Shown piece after piece: positions 8,143 to 18,300 of a DNA stretch of 64,000 nt. A model generated the notes under the pieces. It worked only from the letters and a program-made list of their open reading frames with translations. It did no database searches and was not told the DNA's origin. The translations under genes and the position numbers were made by a program. Source of the DNA: Prevotella sp. (lineage in GTDB: Bacteria > Bacteroidota > Bacteroidia > Bacteroidales > Bacteroidaceae); NCBI GenBank assembly GCA_016285075.1, contig JAEEQB010000022.1, positions 1 to 64,000 on the forward strand, written 5' to 3'. Position 1 is the stretch's first letter, and every line of letters begins with the position of its first letter.

Positions 8143-9033
8143 ATGAAACTGAGCATCATCATCCCGGTCTTCCGTTCTGAGGCGACACTCGACCGCTGTC
8201 TGCGCAGCATCATCGACCAACCCTTGGCCGGAATGGAAGTGGTGCTCGTTGATGACGGATCACCCGACGGCTGTCCTTTGCTTTGTGATGAGTGGGCATC
8301 ACGCGATTCACGCATCACGGTGATCCACAAGACAAATGGCGGACTCAGCAGTGCAAGAAATGCCGGTCTCGAACATGCGCAAGGTGAATACGTTACTTTC
8401 ATTGATGCTGACGACTATATAGGCGAAGGCACTCTTACCGCTATGATGGAAGACATTGGCGACTGCGATCTGATGGAATACCCTATCTATCAGCACTATG
8501 GCTCCGACAGGCAACAGCTGCTGGCACTGACCGACAGGACCTATGACACCCCTTATGACTACTGGCTCCAGACGAAAGCCTATCTCCACACTTATGCATG
8601 TAACAAGATCTACAGGAGACATCTGTTTGAAAAGGTGCGGTTCCCGGAAGGACGGGTGTTTGAAGATGCTTATACCCTGCCTCAGCTGCTGAAGCAACAA
8701 CCGCACATAGCGACAACGTCACGCGGACTCTATTACTACACCGAGAATCGGGCTGGCATTACTGCCACCGCCACAGGCCAGGAACTGGCCCAGCTGCTCG
8801 ATGCTCACCTTCAGTCACAGATGCCGATGGACGACTGTTACTACCTGCATCTGCTCAACATCCAGCTCGACGTATGCCGATTGACGGGACAGGCTCCAAA
8901 ATTGCCATTCCGCCACGTCAACATTACGAAGAGCCTCACTTCACACCCGGCCAGGCTCACCGTCAAGGCCATCATACAGAACACACTCGGAATCAACGCC
9001 TTATGCAGAATCAACAAGCTAACAAGCAGATGA
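8143..9033 (+). CDS. Glycosyltransferase family 2
   Basis: A 296-residue GT-A type glycosyltransferase. It starts KLSIIIPVFRSEATLDRCL, the usual nucleotide-binding strand, has VLVDDGSPDGC and the metal-binding FIDADDYIG, and ends with a helical tail. Such enzymes transfer a sugar from a nucleotide donor to a growing surface glycan at the cytoplasmic face of the membrane. The stop overlaps the start of the next glycosyltransferase (ATGA). The donor sugar cannot be read from the sequence. Confidence 0.9.
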   Translation: MKLSIIIPVFRSEATLDRCLRSIIDQPLAGMEVVLVDDGSPDGCPLLCDEWASRDSRITVIHKTNGGLSSARNAGLEHAQGEYVTFIDADDYIGEGTLTAMMEDIGDCDLMEYPIYQHYGSDRQQLLALTDRTYDTPYDYWLQTKAYLHTYACNKIYRRHLFEKVRFPEGRVFEDAYTLPQLLKQQPHIATTSRGLYYYTENRAGITATATGQELAQLLDAHLQSQMPMDDCYYLHLLNIQLDVCRLTGQAPKLPFRHVNITKSLTSHPARLTVKAIIQNTLGINALCRINKLTSR

Positions 9034-9992
9034 GCCCATTAGTCAGCTTCATCATAGCCTACTACAACTTGCCACCCCAGATGCTCAAGGAGTGCATAGA
9101 AAGTATCAGAGCGCTGTCGCTGACTGATACTGAGCGGCAGATCATTGTCGTAGACGATGGTTCGGAGAGCAGTCCTTTGGAAGCCATCAGCCATCTGATG
9201 AACCATATCATTTACCTGCGTCAGCCAAACGGAGGACTCAGCGCCGCCCGCAACACAGGGCTGCAATTGGCAACGGGTGAATACATACAGTTTGTCGATG
9301 CCGACGACACCCTCATCACAACCCCTTACAATCATTGCCTCGACATGGTGCGCCAGCAGCATCCCGACGTGGTGATGTTCGACTTCACCTGCGACAATCA
9401 TCAGACAGCAGCTGACTATAATAGCACAGATGACCCTATGACGGGTGCCGACTATCTGTCGCATAACAACCTGCAGGCCACGGCCTGCTGCTACCTCTTC
9501 CGGCAGTTCATCCTCGGCAACCTGCGTTTCACGCCTGGCATCTTTCATGAGGACGAGGAGTTCACACCTCAGCTGCTTCTACGTGCGGAAAGAATCCTTT
9601 CCACCGATGCGCAGGCTTATTACTACCGCCAGCGTCCGGCGTCCATCACCACTGCTGCCGATGTGCGCACTACTCTGCGCCGTCTGAACGACTGTCACCT
9701 GGTCATCTGCAAGTTGTCACGGACAGCCGACATTCTCCCCATCACGGAACGGCAGGCGCTACAGCGCCGAGTGGCCCAACTCACCATGGACTATATCTAT
9801 AATATCATCATCCACACCCGTTCGCGCCACTATCTTGACCGCAAACTCGCCATTTTGCGACGTGAAGGTCTTTTCCCCCTACCCGACCGTGATTACACAC
9901 TGAAATACCGTTGGTTCCGACGGCTCAGCAATAGCAGCATAGGACTCAGCATGCTCTTGCGCGTGCTTCCCAGAATCAGCAAAGAACGATAA
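9030..9992 (+). CDS. Glycosyltransferase family 2
   Basis: A 320-residue GT-A enzyme: VSFIIAYYNLPPQMLKECI, IIVVDDGSES, LRQPNGGLSAARNTGL, FVDADDT and a C-terminal FHEDEEFTPQLLL acidic block. I start it at the ATG overlapping the previous stop; an in-frame ATG at 9003 is also possible, and the frame is open still further back only because it overlaps the neighbour. It is a paralogue of the gene before it, which suggests two successive sugar additions to the same glycan. A C-terminal basic helix could bind the membrane. Confidence 0.9.
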   Translation: MSPLVSFIIAYYNLPPQMLKECIESIRALSLTDTERQIIVVDDGSESSPLEAISHLMNHIIYLRQPNGGLSAARNTGLQLATGEYIQFVDADDTLITTPYNHCLDMVRQQHPDVVMFDFTCDNHQTAADYNSTDDPMTGADYLSHNNLQATACCYLFRQFILGNLRFTPGIFHEDEEFTPQLLLRAERILSTDAQAYYYRQRPASITTAADVRTTLRRLNDCHLVICKLSRTADILPITERQALQRRVAQLTMDYIYNIIIHTRSRHYLDRKLAILRREGLFPLPDRDYTLKYRWFRRLSNSSIGLSMLLRVLPRISKER

Positions 9993-10036
9993 CCGCCCGC
10001 ATCCGAGAAGAAAGACGAGAAGTAAAGACGAAGCCG

Positions 10037-11128
10037 ATGAAAGTTCTACTCTTAGGAGAATACAGCAACGTACACTGGACGCTGGCAGAAGGGCTGAGAC
10101 AGCTGGGAAACGAGGTGACCGTTGTCTCTAACGGTGACTTCTGGAAAGACTATCCGCGCGACATTGACGTCAGCCGTCCATCAGGGCACTTGAGCGGTCT
10201 GCGCCTCATGTCACGGATCTGCTCACTGCTGCCCCGCCTGAAGGGCTACGACGTGGTGCAACTCATCAATCCTGTATTCTTTGAACTGAAAGCAGAACAT
10301 CTCTTTCCCATCTATCGCTACCTGCGTCGCCATAACCGGAAGATGGTGCTCGGTGCTTTCGGCATGGACTTTTACTGGGTATCGGTCAACACTGACGAGC
10401 GCCCGCTGCGCTACAGCGACTTCAACATTGGCGATGACATCCGCCATGACGAAGCGGCAGAGCGGGAGCGACGCGACTGGATAGGAACTGCCAAGGAACG
10501 GCTGAATCGCCTGATTGCCCAGGATTGCGACGCCATCGTTACAGGGCTTTATGAATACCAGGCGACATACGGACCCAAATTTCCTTCGAAGACACAGTTC
10601 ATTCCATTCCCCATTCGGACTTGCCAACCTGAGAAGGTTTGCGAGAAGGGCTTGCCGGTCATCATTTTCATTGGTATCAGCCGGGAGCGCTCTGCCTATA
10701 AGGGAACTGACATCATGCTAAAAGCAGCTGAAGCCCTCAAGGAAAAATACCCTGACCGCATGGAACTGCGAATTGCCGAGGGGGTTCCTTTTGAGACTTA
10801 TCAGCACCTGATGGACGGATCAGATGCTATTTTAGACCAGCTTTATTCCTATACACCATCCATGAACCCGCTGCTGGCCATGTCGAAAGGCATTGTCTGC
10901 ATCGGCGGAGGAGAGCCGGAGAACTATGAGATTCTTGGAGAAAAGGAACTACGTCCCATCGTCAATGTTCTTCCAACCTACGAGAGTGTATATGCTGAAA
11001 TAGAGAATCTCTTGCTCCATCCGGAGCAACTGCCCCGGCTGAAGCAAGAGAGTATGAGGTATGTAGGTCGTCACCACGACTATCTGAAAGTAGCCAGGCA
11101 ATACGAGCAGCTGTACCAGCGTCTGTAA
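10037..11128 (+). CDS. GT-B glycosyltransferase (family 4-like)
   Basis: A 363-residue protein with the two-Rossmann layout of GT-B enzymes. The N-terminal half begins MKVLLLGEYSNVHWTLAEGL and contains the acceptor-side segment YDVVQLINPVFFEL. The C-terminal half has IIFIGISRERSAYKGTDIML and the donor-binding ALAMSKG-like stretch PLLAMSKGIVCIGGGEPENYEIL, which replaces the usual EPFG motif. It closes the glycosyltransferase run and converges with the iorB gene, leaving a 43-base gap. Family assignment is by pattern; the donor and acceptor are unknown. Confidence 0.82.
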   Translation: MKVLLLGEYSNVHWTLAEGLRQLGNEVTVVSNGDFWKDYPRDIDVSRPSGHLSGLRLMSRICSLLPRLKGYDVVQLINPVFFELKAEHLFPIYRYLRRHNRKMVLGAFGMDFYWVSVNTDERPLRYSDFNIGDDIRHDEAAERERRDWIGTAKERLNRLIAQDCDAIVTGLYEYQATYGPKFPSKTQFIPFPIRTCQPEKVCEKGLPVIIFIGISRERSAYKGTDIMLKAAEALKEKYPDRMELRIAEGVPFETYQHLMDGSDAILDQLYSYTPSMNPLLAMSKGIVCIGGGEPENYEILGEKELRPIVNVLPTYESVYAEIENLLLHPEQLPRLKQESMRYVGRHHDYLKVARQYEQLYQRL

Positions 11129-11171
11129 CTACAGAACCACTGAGCCTCTGCACGCCCGGACTCTCAGAAAT

Positions 11172-11744
11172 TTATTTCTGTGCCTCTCGGCCAATGGCAA
11201 GTGCTTTGATATTAGCCTCAACAACAGCCTCACCCTTGCGGGCGAAAACACGGCGAATGGCATCCTCCAGTTTGTCGTACTCAATACCCAAAGCTTTCTG
11301 GGCGGCACCCAGGAGAATGACATTGGCTGAACGGGGCACGGCATTGTCGCGGGCAGCCTGCTCAATATCCAGGAGGATGACGTTCTGCAGCTTGCCCAGG
11401 TCGGCCTTGATCACTTCCATGTCAGGATAGTTGGGAATGTTGACGAAAGGTGTGGAAGAAGTGATGATCCAGCCGTCTTTTCTCAGGAACGGCAAGTAAC
11501 GCAACGCCTCCATAGGCTCCATCGAGATGATGACGTCGGCACCGCCCAAAGGAATCAGGTCGCTCTGGATAGGGCTACTTGAAATGCGGAGATTTGATTG
11601 CACGTCACCGCCACGCTGGGACATTCCATGAACTTCGGCCTGTTTGATATAGAGGTTCTCCTTCAAAGCAGCTTCGCCGATAATTGTTGCGATGGAGAGG
11701 ATTCCTTGTCCTCCTACTCCACATAAGATTATATCCGTCTTCAT
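11172..11744 (-). CDS. iorB: Indolepyruvate:ferredoxin oxidoreductase, beta subunit
   Basis: A 190-residue gamma-type 2-oxoacid oxidoreductase subunit. It starts TDIILCGVGGQGILSIATII (glycine-rich loop), then AEVHGMSQRGGDVQSNLR, the hallmark of IorB. With IorA it oxidises aryl pyruvates to aryl-acetyl-CoA, reducing ferredoxin. The start used is the ATG one base after the iorA stop; an upstream in-frame extension overlaps iorA and lacks conservation features. IorA and IorB are clearly cotranscribed. Confidence 0.95.
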   Translation of the reverse strand: MKTDIILCGVGGQGILSIATIIGEAALKENLYIKQAEVHGMSQRGGDVQSNLRISSSPIQSDLIPLGGADVIISMEPMEALRYLPFLRKDGWIITSSTPFVNIPNYPDMEVIKADLGKLQNVILLDIEQAARDNAVPRSANVILLGAAQKALGIEYDKLEDAIRRVFARKGEAVVEANIKALAIGREAQK

Positions 11745-11745
11745 A

Positions 11746-13344
11746 TTACTTGTTCTTCTTTTGTTTAAGGTGGCGCTGTAAAGTCTGCATACACTCACGA
11801 CGAGGAATAATGACCGACGGGCCATGATAGTTGATTTCCTCATCAAGGATGCGTGTAATCTCAGGCATGTTCTTGGGAATGGGGTTCACCACATGCAGAT
11901 GCTCATCACTAAGACCCAGTCCGCGGCAGATGGCCTCAAACTTATTGGTGCCGGCAGAATCCTGACCGCCTGTCATCGCTGTGGTCAGGTTATCGCTGAT
12001 GATGACAGTGATATCGGCATTCTCGTTGATGGCGTCCAACAGGCCAGTCATACCGGAATGCGTAAACGTGGAATCGCCAATGATGGCAACAGAAGGCCAC
12101 TGGCCGGCGTCGGCAGCGCCCTTGGCCATTGTGATGCTCGCACCCATATCCACACAGCTGTGAATAGCCTTGAAGGGAGGAAGGAATCCTAATGTATAGC
12201 AACCGATGTCGCCGAAGACACGCGCCTGAGGATATTGCAGCAACACCTGGTTCAGCGCCGTATACACATCACGATGGCCGCATCCTTGGCAGAGTGCAGG
12301 CGGACGTGGGGCCACATCCTCGCAGGGAGCATAGTTTTCACCTATCTCCATGCCTAATGCTTTCTTGATATAGTCCGGATTCAACTCGCCGGTACGAGGC
12401 AGCTCGCCGGTGAGGCGTCCCTTGATGACAGCATTGCCCGGCATGACACCGCGCACCTGATCTTCAATGAACGGCTGCCCTTCCTCGGCCACCAGTACCA
12501 GTTCGCAGTCATCGGTCATCCGGCGAATCAGCTTCTTGGGAATGGGGTACTGGGAAATCTTCAGTACGGGGAAAGGACATCCCTCCGGGAAGCATTCCTT
12601 CAGATAGTTATAGGCTATGCCGCTTGCAATGACACCCATCTTTCTGTCCTGTCCGTCTTCGTACCTATTATATATACTGTCTACAGCCATCTGCTCCAAC
12701 ATAGGCTGCTGGGCAGTGACAATGTCATTGCGCTTACGGGCAAAGGCAGGAAGGAGCACCCAACTGCTAGCCTGAGCGTTATAGTTCAGCTCGTTCTGCG
12801 GACGGGCCTCGTCTTTTATTTCCACCACAGCACGCGAATGTGCCATTCGTGTGGTAACGCGCATGAGTACAGGCAGCTTCAACTGCTCCGACAAATCATA
12901 CGCATACGCCATCATGTCGTAAGCCTCCTGCTGGTTGGAAGGTTCCAGCGTAGGAATCATGGCAAACTTCCCATAGAAGCGGGAGTCCTGCTCATCCTGT
13001 GACGAGTGCATCGATGGGTCGTCGGCCACCAGCACCACAATGCCGCCATTCGTGCCAGTCATGGCAGAGTTGACAAAGGGATCGGCACAGACGTTCAGAC
13101 CTACGTGCTTCATACACACCAATGCCCGCTTGCCCATGTATGACATGCCGAGAGCAGCCTCCATGGCAGTCTTCTCATTGGTTGACCAGCGGCGATGAAT
13201 GTTGCGTTCTGCCGCCACAGGTGACATCTGTATGTACTCTGTAATTTCTGTTGAGGGTGTGCCGGGATAGGCATAGACGCCACTCAAGCCTGCATCGATG
13301 GCTCCCTGTGCTATGGCCTCGTCACCCAATAATAGTTTTTTCAT
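11746..13344 (-). CDS. iorA: Indolepyruvate:ferredoxin oxidoreductase, alpha subunit
   Basis: A 532-residue thiamine-diphosphate enzyme. The N-terminal pyrimidine-binding region has GVYAYPGTPSTEI; the C-terminal TPP region has CQGCGHRDVYTAL, FGDIGCYTLG and IIGDSTFTHSGMTGLLDA followed by the NLTTAMTGGQ metal site. The archaeal enzymes carry an extra C-terminal ferredoxin domain with two 4Fe-4S clusters; this protein stops at RRECMQTLQRHLKQKKNK with no such cysteine clusters. An ATG two codons upstream (13350) is an equally possible start. No convincing promoter box was seen in the 128-base gap before it. Confidence 0.93.
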   Translation of the reverse strand: MKKLLLGDEAIAQGAIDAGLSGVYAYPGTPSTEITEYIQMSPVAAERNIHRRWSTNEKTAMEAALGMSYMGKRALVCMKHVGLNVCADPFVNSAMTGTNGGIVVLVADDPSMHSSQDEQDSRFYGKFAMIPTLEPSNQQEAYDMMAYAYDLSEQLKLPVLMRVTTRMAHSRAVVEIKDEARPQNELNYNAQASSWVLLPAFARKRNDIVTAQQPMLEQMAVDSIYNRYEDGQDRKMGVIASGIAYNYLKECFPEGCPFPVLKISQYPIPKKLIRRMTDDCELVLVAEEGQPFIEDQVRGVMPGNAVIKGRLTGELPRTGELNPDYIKKALGMEIGENYAPCEDVAPRPPALCQGCGHRDVYTALNQVLLQYPQARVFGDIGCYTLGFLPPFKAIHSCVDMGASITMAKGAADAGQWPSVAIIGDSTFTHSGMTGLLDAINENADITVIISDNLTTAMTGGQDSAGTNKFEAICRGLGLSDEHLHVVNPIPKNMPEITRILDEEINYHGPSVIIPRRECMQTLQRHLKQKKNK

Positions 13345-13472
13345 AAGCATATTGTTTTAAAATCCTATATTTCTTTTCAGACAATTGTATTTCATCAGAC
13401 CCTGTCAGGTAATAAGCGGCCTGCAGGGCTAGCCAGCCGCCTTCCTATGGGCATCGGCGCCCCCCGGGCCGT

Positions 13473-14651
13473 CTAACGGTTCTTATGCTTCATAAACCAG
13501 CTATGTGTATAGTAATGATAGGCCGCTAACGCCAGGACTGTCAAGACCAAGGCCGTGATCAGCAGCCGCTGGGGCTCATTGAAGAAAAAAATATAGCCCA
13601 GGCCTACACCGAGAGCGATTCCAGTCTCCCACCCCAGGAAATACATGCTCTGCGACGTACCGCGCTGGCAGTGGCGGCTCAACTTGATGAAGAACAGCAG
13701 GAAACGCGAAGCGATAATGCCTACGGACAATCCTATGAACACCGGCACCATATACCAAACCACAGGCAACGGGCGCGTATACATCATGAGCAGTGCAAAC
13801 AGGATGAGTATCAGGCCGGTCACCACCTCACTCTTCAATTCGGCATTGCGGAACACGAACCGCTGAGCCAGCAGTGCCAGCAGGAAACCGCCCATCATCA
13901 GAGCATAGAAACGGTCGGTCAGGCTCAGCGACAACAGAAGCCCCACCACCGTAGACACCAGCAGCAGATTGACAAACAAGGGAAAACTGCGGGGCAGGAA
14001 AAAACGGTCAAGGCTCACAAAAGGCACGTCATCATCGGGCGACCGGAACGGGAAGTTCACAGTCAGAATCAGGACTATTGCCAGCAACGTGCACGACATG
14101 GCTCCCAACAGCACGAAGTCAAAGTCAAACCATTTATAGACGACCAGTCCCGCCATCGGCCCCAACGACAACGAGAAACGCGAAAACCAAGCCGCTGAAT
14201 GGTTGGCCTCTGTACGCTGGAACGACTCTGCCGTATCAATTATCAGCGTCGATACAAGAACCATCTGCGCCAAGCCGAAGAAAGCCCCCGTCAGGAAACG
14301 CTGCAGCAGGATGATCCACCAGGCCGTGGAGACCGGCTCCATGCCGTGAACATAATACAGTAGTGCTATACAGGCGGTCAGGCAGGCCGTAGCCACAATA
14401 CACACCTGGTTTCGTCGGAAATGCTGTACCAGGAAAGTACAGAAAACACCGAAGGTGTAAAGTCCCGCTGCAAAGACGGCCATCGACAGCCCTACCTCCA
14501 ACGGCGACAGTCCCACATACATAAACAGCCAAAGGGGAAGCGTGGGAATCAACATGTAAACTGACACCGATATCAGAAACGTTGCTACCGACATCAGCAG
14601 AAAATCACGATGCCATAGTCTGACGTGTACTGGTGTACTCTGCGTATTCAT
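13473..14651 (-). CDS. MFS transporter
   Basis: A 392-residue inner-membrane protein with twelve hydrophobic segments. The stretch between segments 2 and 3 (TFLVQHFRRNQVCIVATACL) carries the basic loop of the major facilitator family. The long central loop FRSPDDDVPFVSLDRFFLPRS separates the halves. It most resembles the sugar/drug exporters common in Bacteroidetes; the substrate is unknown. It follows the HAD phosphatase gene by 11 bases, so the pair is probably one operon from the promoter at 15321-15328. Confidence 0.88.
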   Translation of the reverse strand: MNTQSTPVHVRLWHRDFLLMSVATFLISVSVYMLIPTLPLWLFMYVGLSPLEVGLSMAVFAAGLYTFGVFCTFLVQHFRRNQVCIVATACLTACIALLYYVHGMEPVSTAWWIILLQRFLTGAFFGLAQMVLVSTLIIDTAESFQRTEANHSAAWFSRFSLSLGPMAGLVVYKWFDFDFVLLGAMSCTLLAIVLILTVNFPFRSPDDDVPFVSLDRFFLPRSFPLFVNLLLVSTVVGLLLSLSLTDRFYALMMGGFLLALLAQRFVFRNAELKSEVVTGLILILFALLMMYTRPLPVVWYMVPVFIGLSVGIIASRFLLFFIKLSRHCQRGTSQSMYFLGWETGIALGVGLGYIFFFNEPQRLLITALVLTVLALAAYHYYTHSWFMKHKNR

Positions 14652-14662
14652 AACAGTATCTT

Positions 14663-15298
14663 CTACTTATTCTCTTCCGTCATTCCACAATAGTCCTTGA
14701 TCTGCACGTCGCTCAAGGGTGCCACAGCCTCCAAGGGATTGGTCGTCAGCAGACCAACGACCCTCATTCCCGCAGCACGGCCTGCTTTCAGGCCATTGAT
14801 GCTGTCCTCAAACACGACACATTCATCCGGACTTGCGTCAAAACGGGAAGCAGCCTTGAGATAACAGTCAGGATCAGGCTTCGAACGGCTGAAGTCCTCA
14901 CTCGTAAGAATGGCATCGAACAGGGACTGGAATTCCGGGTGCTTCGCATACACACTCTCCATCTTCGGGCGGTTTGAACTGGTCACCACAGCCGTCTTGA
15001 CGCCTTCGGAACGCAACTGCCCGATGTACTCCAGGAAACCGGGCAGATAGTCATAATGCATCTGACGCTCATATTCATCGAGCCGCTGTGTGATCAGGGG
15101 CTGCTCTTCAGCCAACGGACCCGAGAACCAGCGGTCGTATATCTGAACCAGCGTCTGACCCTTGATCTCATTCTCCAGCCCCGGATGCCCGGGATGGTAG
15201 CGGCGGCACTGCTCTCCCCAGAAAACAGTGTATTGCGGTTCGGTGTCGAACACCACGCCGTCAAGGTCAAAAAGAGCTGCTTTCATCTTCTTTCTCAT
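14663..15298 (-). CDS. HAD hydrolase, beta-phosphoglucomutase-like
   Basis: A 211-residue HAD-superfamily protein with a helical cap: the nucleophile motif FDLDGVVFDTE at the N-terminus, VVTSSNRPK as motif II, a lysine in FSRSKPDPDCYLKA as motif III and VFEDSINGLKAG as motif IV. These match the phosphatase/phosphomutase subgroup. The conserved DxD plus cap type suggests a sugar phosphate substrate. The start may be the ATG at 15298 or the one at 15286; the promoter leaves room for both. Confidence 0.92.
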   Translation of the reverse strand: MRKKMKAALFDLDGVVFDTEPQYTVFWGEQCRRYHPGHPGLENEIKGQTLVQIYDRWFSGPLAEEQPLITQRLDEYERQMHYDYLPGFLEYIGQLRSEGVKTAVVTSSNRPKMESVYAKHPEFQSLFDAILTSEDFSRSKPDPDCYLKAASRFDASPDECVVFEDSINGLKAGRAAGMRVVGLLTTNPLEAVAPLSDVQIKDYCGMTEENK

Positions 15299-15320
15299 CG
15301 CTTACGCTGTTTTTTGGCTG

Positions 15321-15328
15321 CAAAGGTA
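15321..15328 (-). promoter_or_regulatory. -7 promoter box of the HAD-MFS unit
   Basis: TACCTTTG on the minus strand, about 23 bases before the start codon. The region upstream is T-rich on the minus strand but has no clear TTG at the expected spacing. Confidence 0.5.
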
Positions 15329-15373
15329 ACTATTTTTTTCCATATAACGAAAAAAAACGGCCATGAAACTCTT

Positions 15374-18300
15374 TCAGAGCGGTCTGTCCTTCTTCCTCGT
15401 GCCGAAGTCCGAGGGCTGCGCTCCCATCTGTATTTCAAGGATGCCACCGCGAACGATGTCATCGTACATCAGATAGGAACGCGTATAGGGTTTGCCGTTG
15501 AGGCGGGCGCTCTGGATGTAGATGTTCCCGCTGCTCACGTCTCGGGCCTTGACCGTAAAGGTCTTGCCACCGCCCACCTTCATCGTAACCTCCGGAAACA
15601 GGGGCGAGCCCAACAAGTACTTGCCACCGGCCGGCTCCACCTGATAGATGCCCATTGCCGACAGGATGTACCAGGCCGACATCTGACCCACGTCTTCGTT
15701 GCCACTCAATCCGTCGGGCGCGTTACAATACAGTTCATTCAGCGTACGACGGATCAGCTGTGCACTCTTCCAGGGCTGACCTACATAGTTATAAAGATAC
15801 AGCACATGATGACTGGGTTCGTTGCCGTGGGCATACTGGCCTATCAGTCCTGAGATGTCGGGCGGAGCTTCCTCGCCCAGGTCACCTTCGACGACAAACA
15901 GCGAGTCGAGCTTCGACACGAAACGGTCCTCCGAGCCGAAGAGCGACACCAGTCCGAGGACGTCGTGAGGCACGAGCCATGTATATTGCCACGCGTTCCC
16001 TTCGGTATAGTCGCGGTTCTTGGGGGCTGAGTGGAACGGATTGAACGGATTCGCGGCACTCGAGAAGGAAAAGCCGCCTTTGCTGTCCCTGCCTCGCATA
16101 AAGCCCGTGGCAGGGTCGAAATAATGGCGGTAGCTCTGTGCACGCTGCTCAAACATCTTCAGCTCTTCCCTCGCCTGACGGTCCTTCAGCGCTGCTGCGG
16201 CCCTGTCTGGCTTCCCCGACATCCTGCTGCCGCTTTTTCGTGCCTGCATGTCATACTTCATGGCCTGCGCCACGCACCAGTCGGCCAGAGCATATTCCAG
16301 TCCACGGCCAACAGTCTCTTTGTCATCGAAGAGGTCGCATGGAATATAGCCATACTGCTTGAGCAGGGAGAGCCCGCGTTCATCAAGCATTGCCGATGTC
16401 TTCATGGCTTCTATCGCCTGTTCGCGCTGGGTGGTCAGTCCTTTCATCACCAGGTCGGCGAGTACGGGTATGGCGGGATTGCCAACCATGCAATTGGTCT
16501 CACATCCCATCAAGTGCCAAACGGGCAGCTTGCCCTGCTGACGCCAAATATTCAGCATTGTGGTGGCGATGTCCTCCTGCCGCTCCGGGTGAATCAGCGT
16601 CATCAGCGGATGAGCTGCTCGGTAGGTGTCCCACAGCGAGAAGGTGGTGTAGTTCACATAGTTGCCCTGGTGTATTTCCCCGTCAGAACCACGATATCTT
16701 CCATCCACATCACAAAACACCGAGGGAGCTGTCATTGTGTGATACATGGCAGTATAGAAGACGGTGCGCTCATCAGGTGTGCCTCCCGTCACACGGATCT
16801 TCTGCAGCTGCTCTTCCCATTTGCTGTCTGCCTCTGCCACCGTACGTCGGAAGTTCCAGCCCTTCTGCTCGGCCTGAAGATTAGCCTTTGCCCCTTCTAT
16901 GCTGACTGCCGACAGCCCGACCCTCACCAACAGCGGCTGGTCACCACCCGCAAAACGGAGCACGGCAACAGGCTGCTGAGTGGTGGCAAGCGTGTTCTGA
17001 GCAAGAGAAGAACCGTCTGTAACCGACTGCTCCACGGGGCGAGAGAACTCTGCCACGAAGAACAGCTGCTGGTTGTTAGCCCAACCTCTCGAATGACGGT
17101 AGCCGGAAATAACAGTAGGACTCTCCTGACGCGCCTCACACTCTATGACATGATCCCCGCCAATGCCCTGCTGCAAGTCCAGACGCAAATAGCCAGCGGC
17201 TGCATCGGCGGGCAAGGTATAGCGATGCAGCCCGGTGCGTTCGGTAGCCGTCAGCTCCACGCGGATTCCATTGTCAAGCATCACAGAGTAATAGCCGGGA
17301 CGGACATACTCTGCACGGTGAGAGAACGTCACACTTCGCTGCCCTGCATCAAGCACAGGAAGGAAGGCCAGGTCACCCAGGTCAGCACAACCGGTGCCGC
17401 TAAGGTGCAGATGGCCGAAGCCAATGATCACTGAGTCGCTGTAGTGATAGCCCGAACACCAGTCCCATCCGTCCTTGCGATTCGTGGGACCCAGCTGCAC
17501 AAAGCCAAAAGGCACATTGGCACCCAGAAACACGTGGCCATGACCACCCGTTCCGATGATAGGATTAACCAGCGAAGACAGCCTGGCGTCCTCAGCTGGC
17601 GATGCTTCGTCCGACGCTGCCGAATTGCGCATGGTCAACAACGGATTGCAGGTAAGCCTGGCAAACACGGGATAGTGGTCGGACGGGAGCCGCAAATGGT
17701 CTGACCAATAGCTGTTGGTCAGCACACCATAGCGGTCAACACTGAAATGACGCGAGACAAAGATATGGTCTATGCGACTGCTGGTCTTGCGTTCCTGATT
17801 GTAAGCATTAAACGTACCGTTCTCGGCAAAGCGCAGACGGGTCTCTGCATAACTGTCGAGCAGCCGCCCCGAACGGGTGAATATACTGTAGATCTCATCG
17901 TTCTGGTCGACATTGAAGTCGCCTGTCAGCACCACCGGCACCACGTCGCCCGCAAGCCCACGGATACGGTCCACCACCAGCCTGGCAGACTCACGACGTG
18001 ACTCAACACCCACATGATCCATGTGCAGGTTGAAGAAGTAGAACTGCATACCCGTCGTGTTGTCCTCGAACAGGCCCCACGTGCAGATGCGGATACATGC
18101 TGCATCCCATCCCTTACTCGGCCTGTCGGGAGTCTGGGAAAGCCAAAAATGACCGCTGTTCACAAGATGAACCTTCGACTTGTCAAAAAAGATGGCAGCA
18201 TACTCGCCTTTCTGCTTTCCATCGTCCCGTCCTACACCAATATAGTCATATCCATCAAGCAGCCGAAGCATATCGCGCAGCTGTGGTTCCAACACCTCTT

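Noticed and set aside
8874..9029. The long N-terminal extension of the second glycosyltransferase frame.
   Set aside because: It overlaps the end of the previous glycosyltransferase gene and lacks any conserved feature; the ATG at 9030 gives a normal GT2 start.
13351..13472. A GCGGC...GCCGC inverted repeat between iorA and the MFS gene as a terminator.
   Set aside because: The stem is short, interrupted, and no T tract follows on either strand.
16031..17434. A 467-codon open frame on the plus strand inside the GH92 coding region.
   Set aside because: It is antisense to a gene with complete family motifs, has a poor composition (rich in His, Gln, Arg, Cys) and no promoter box; it is a shadow of codon use.
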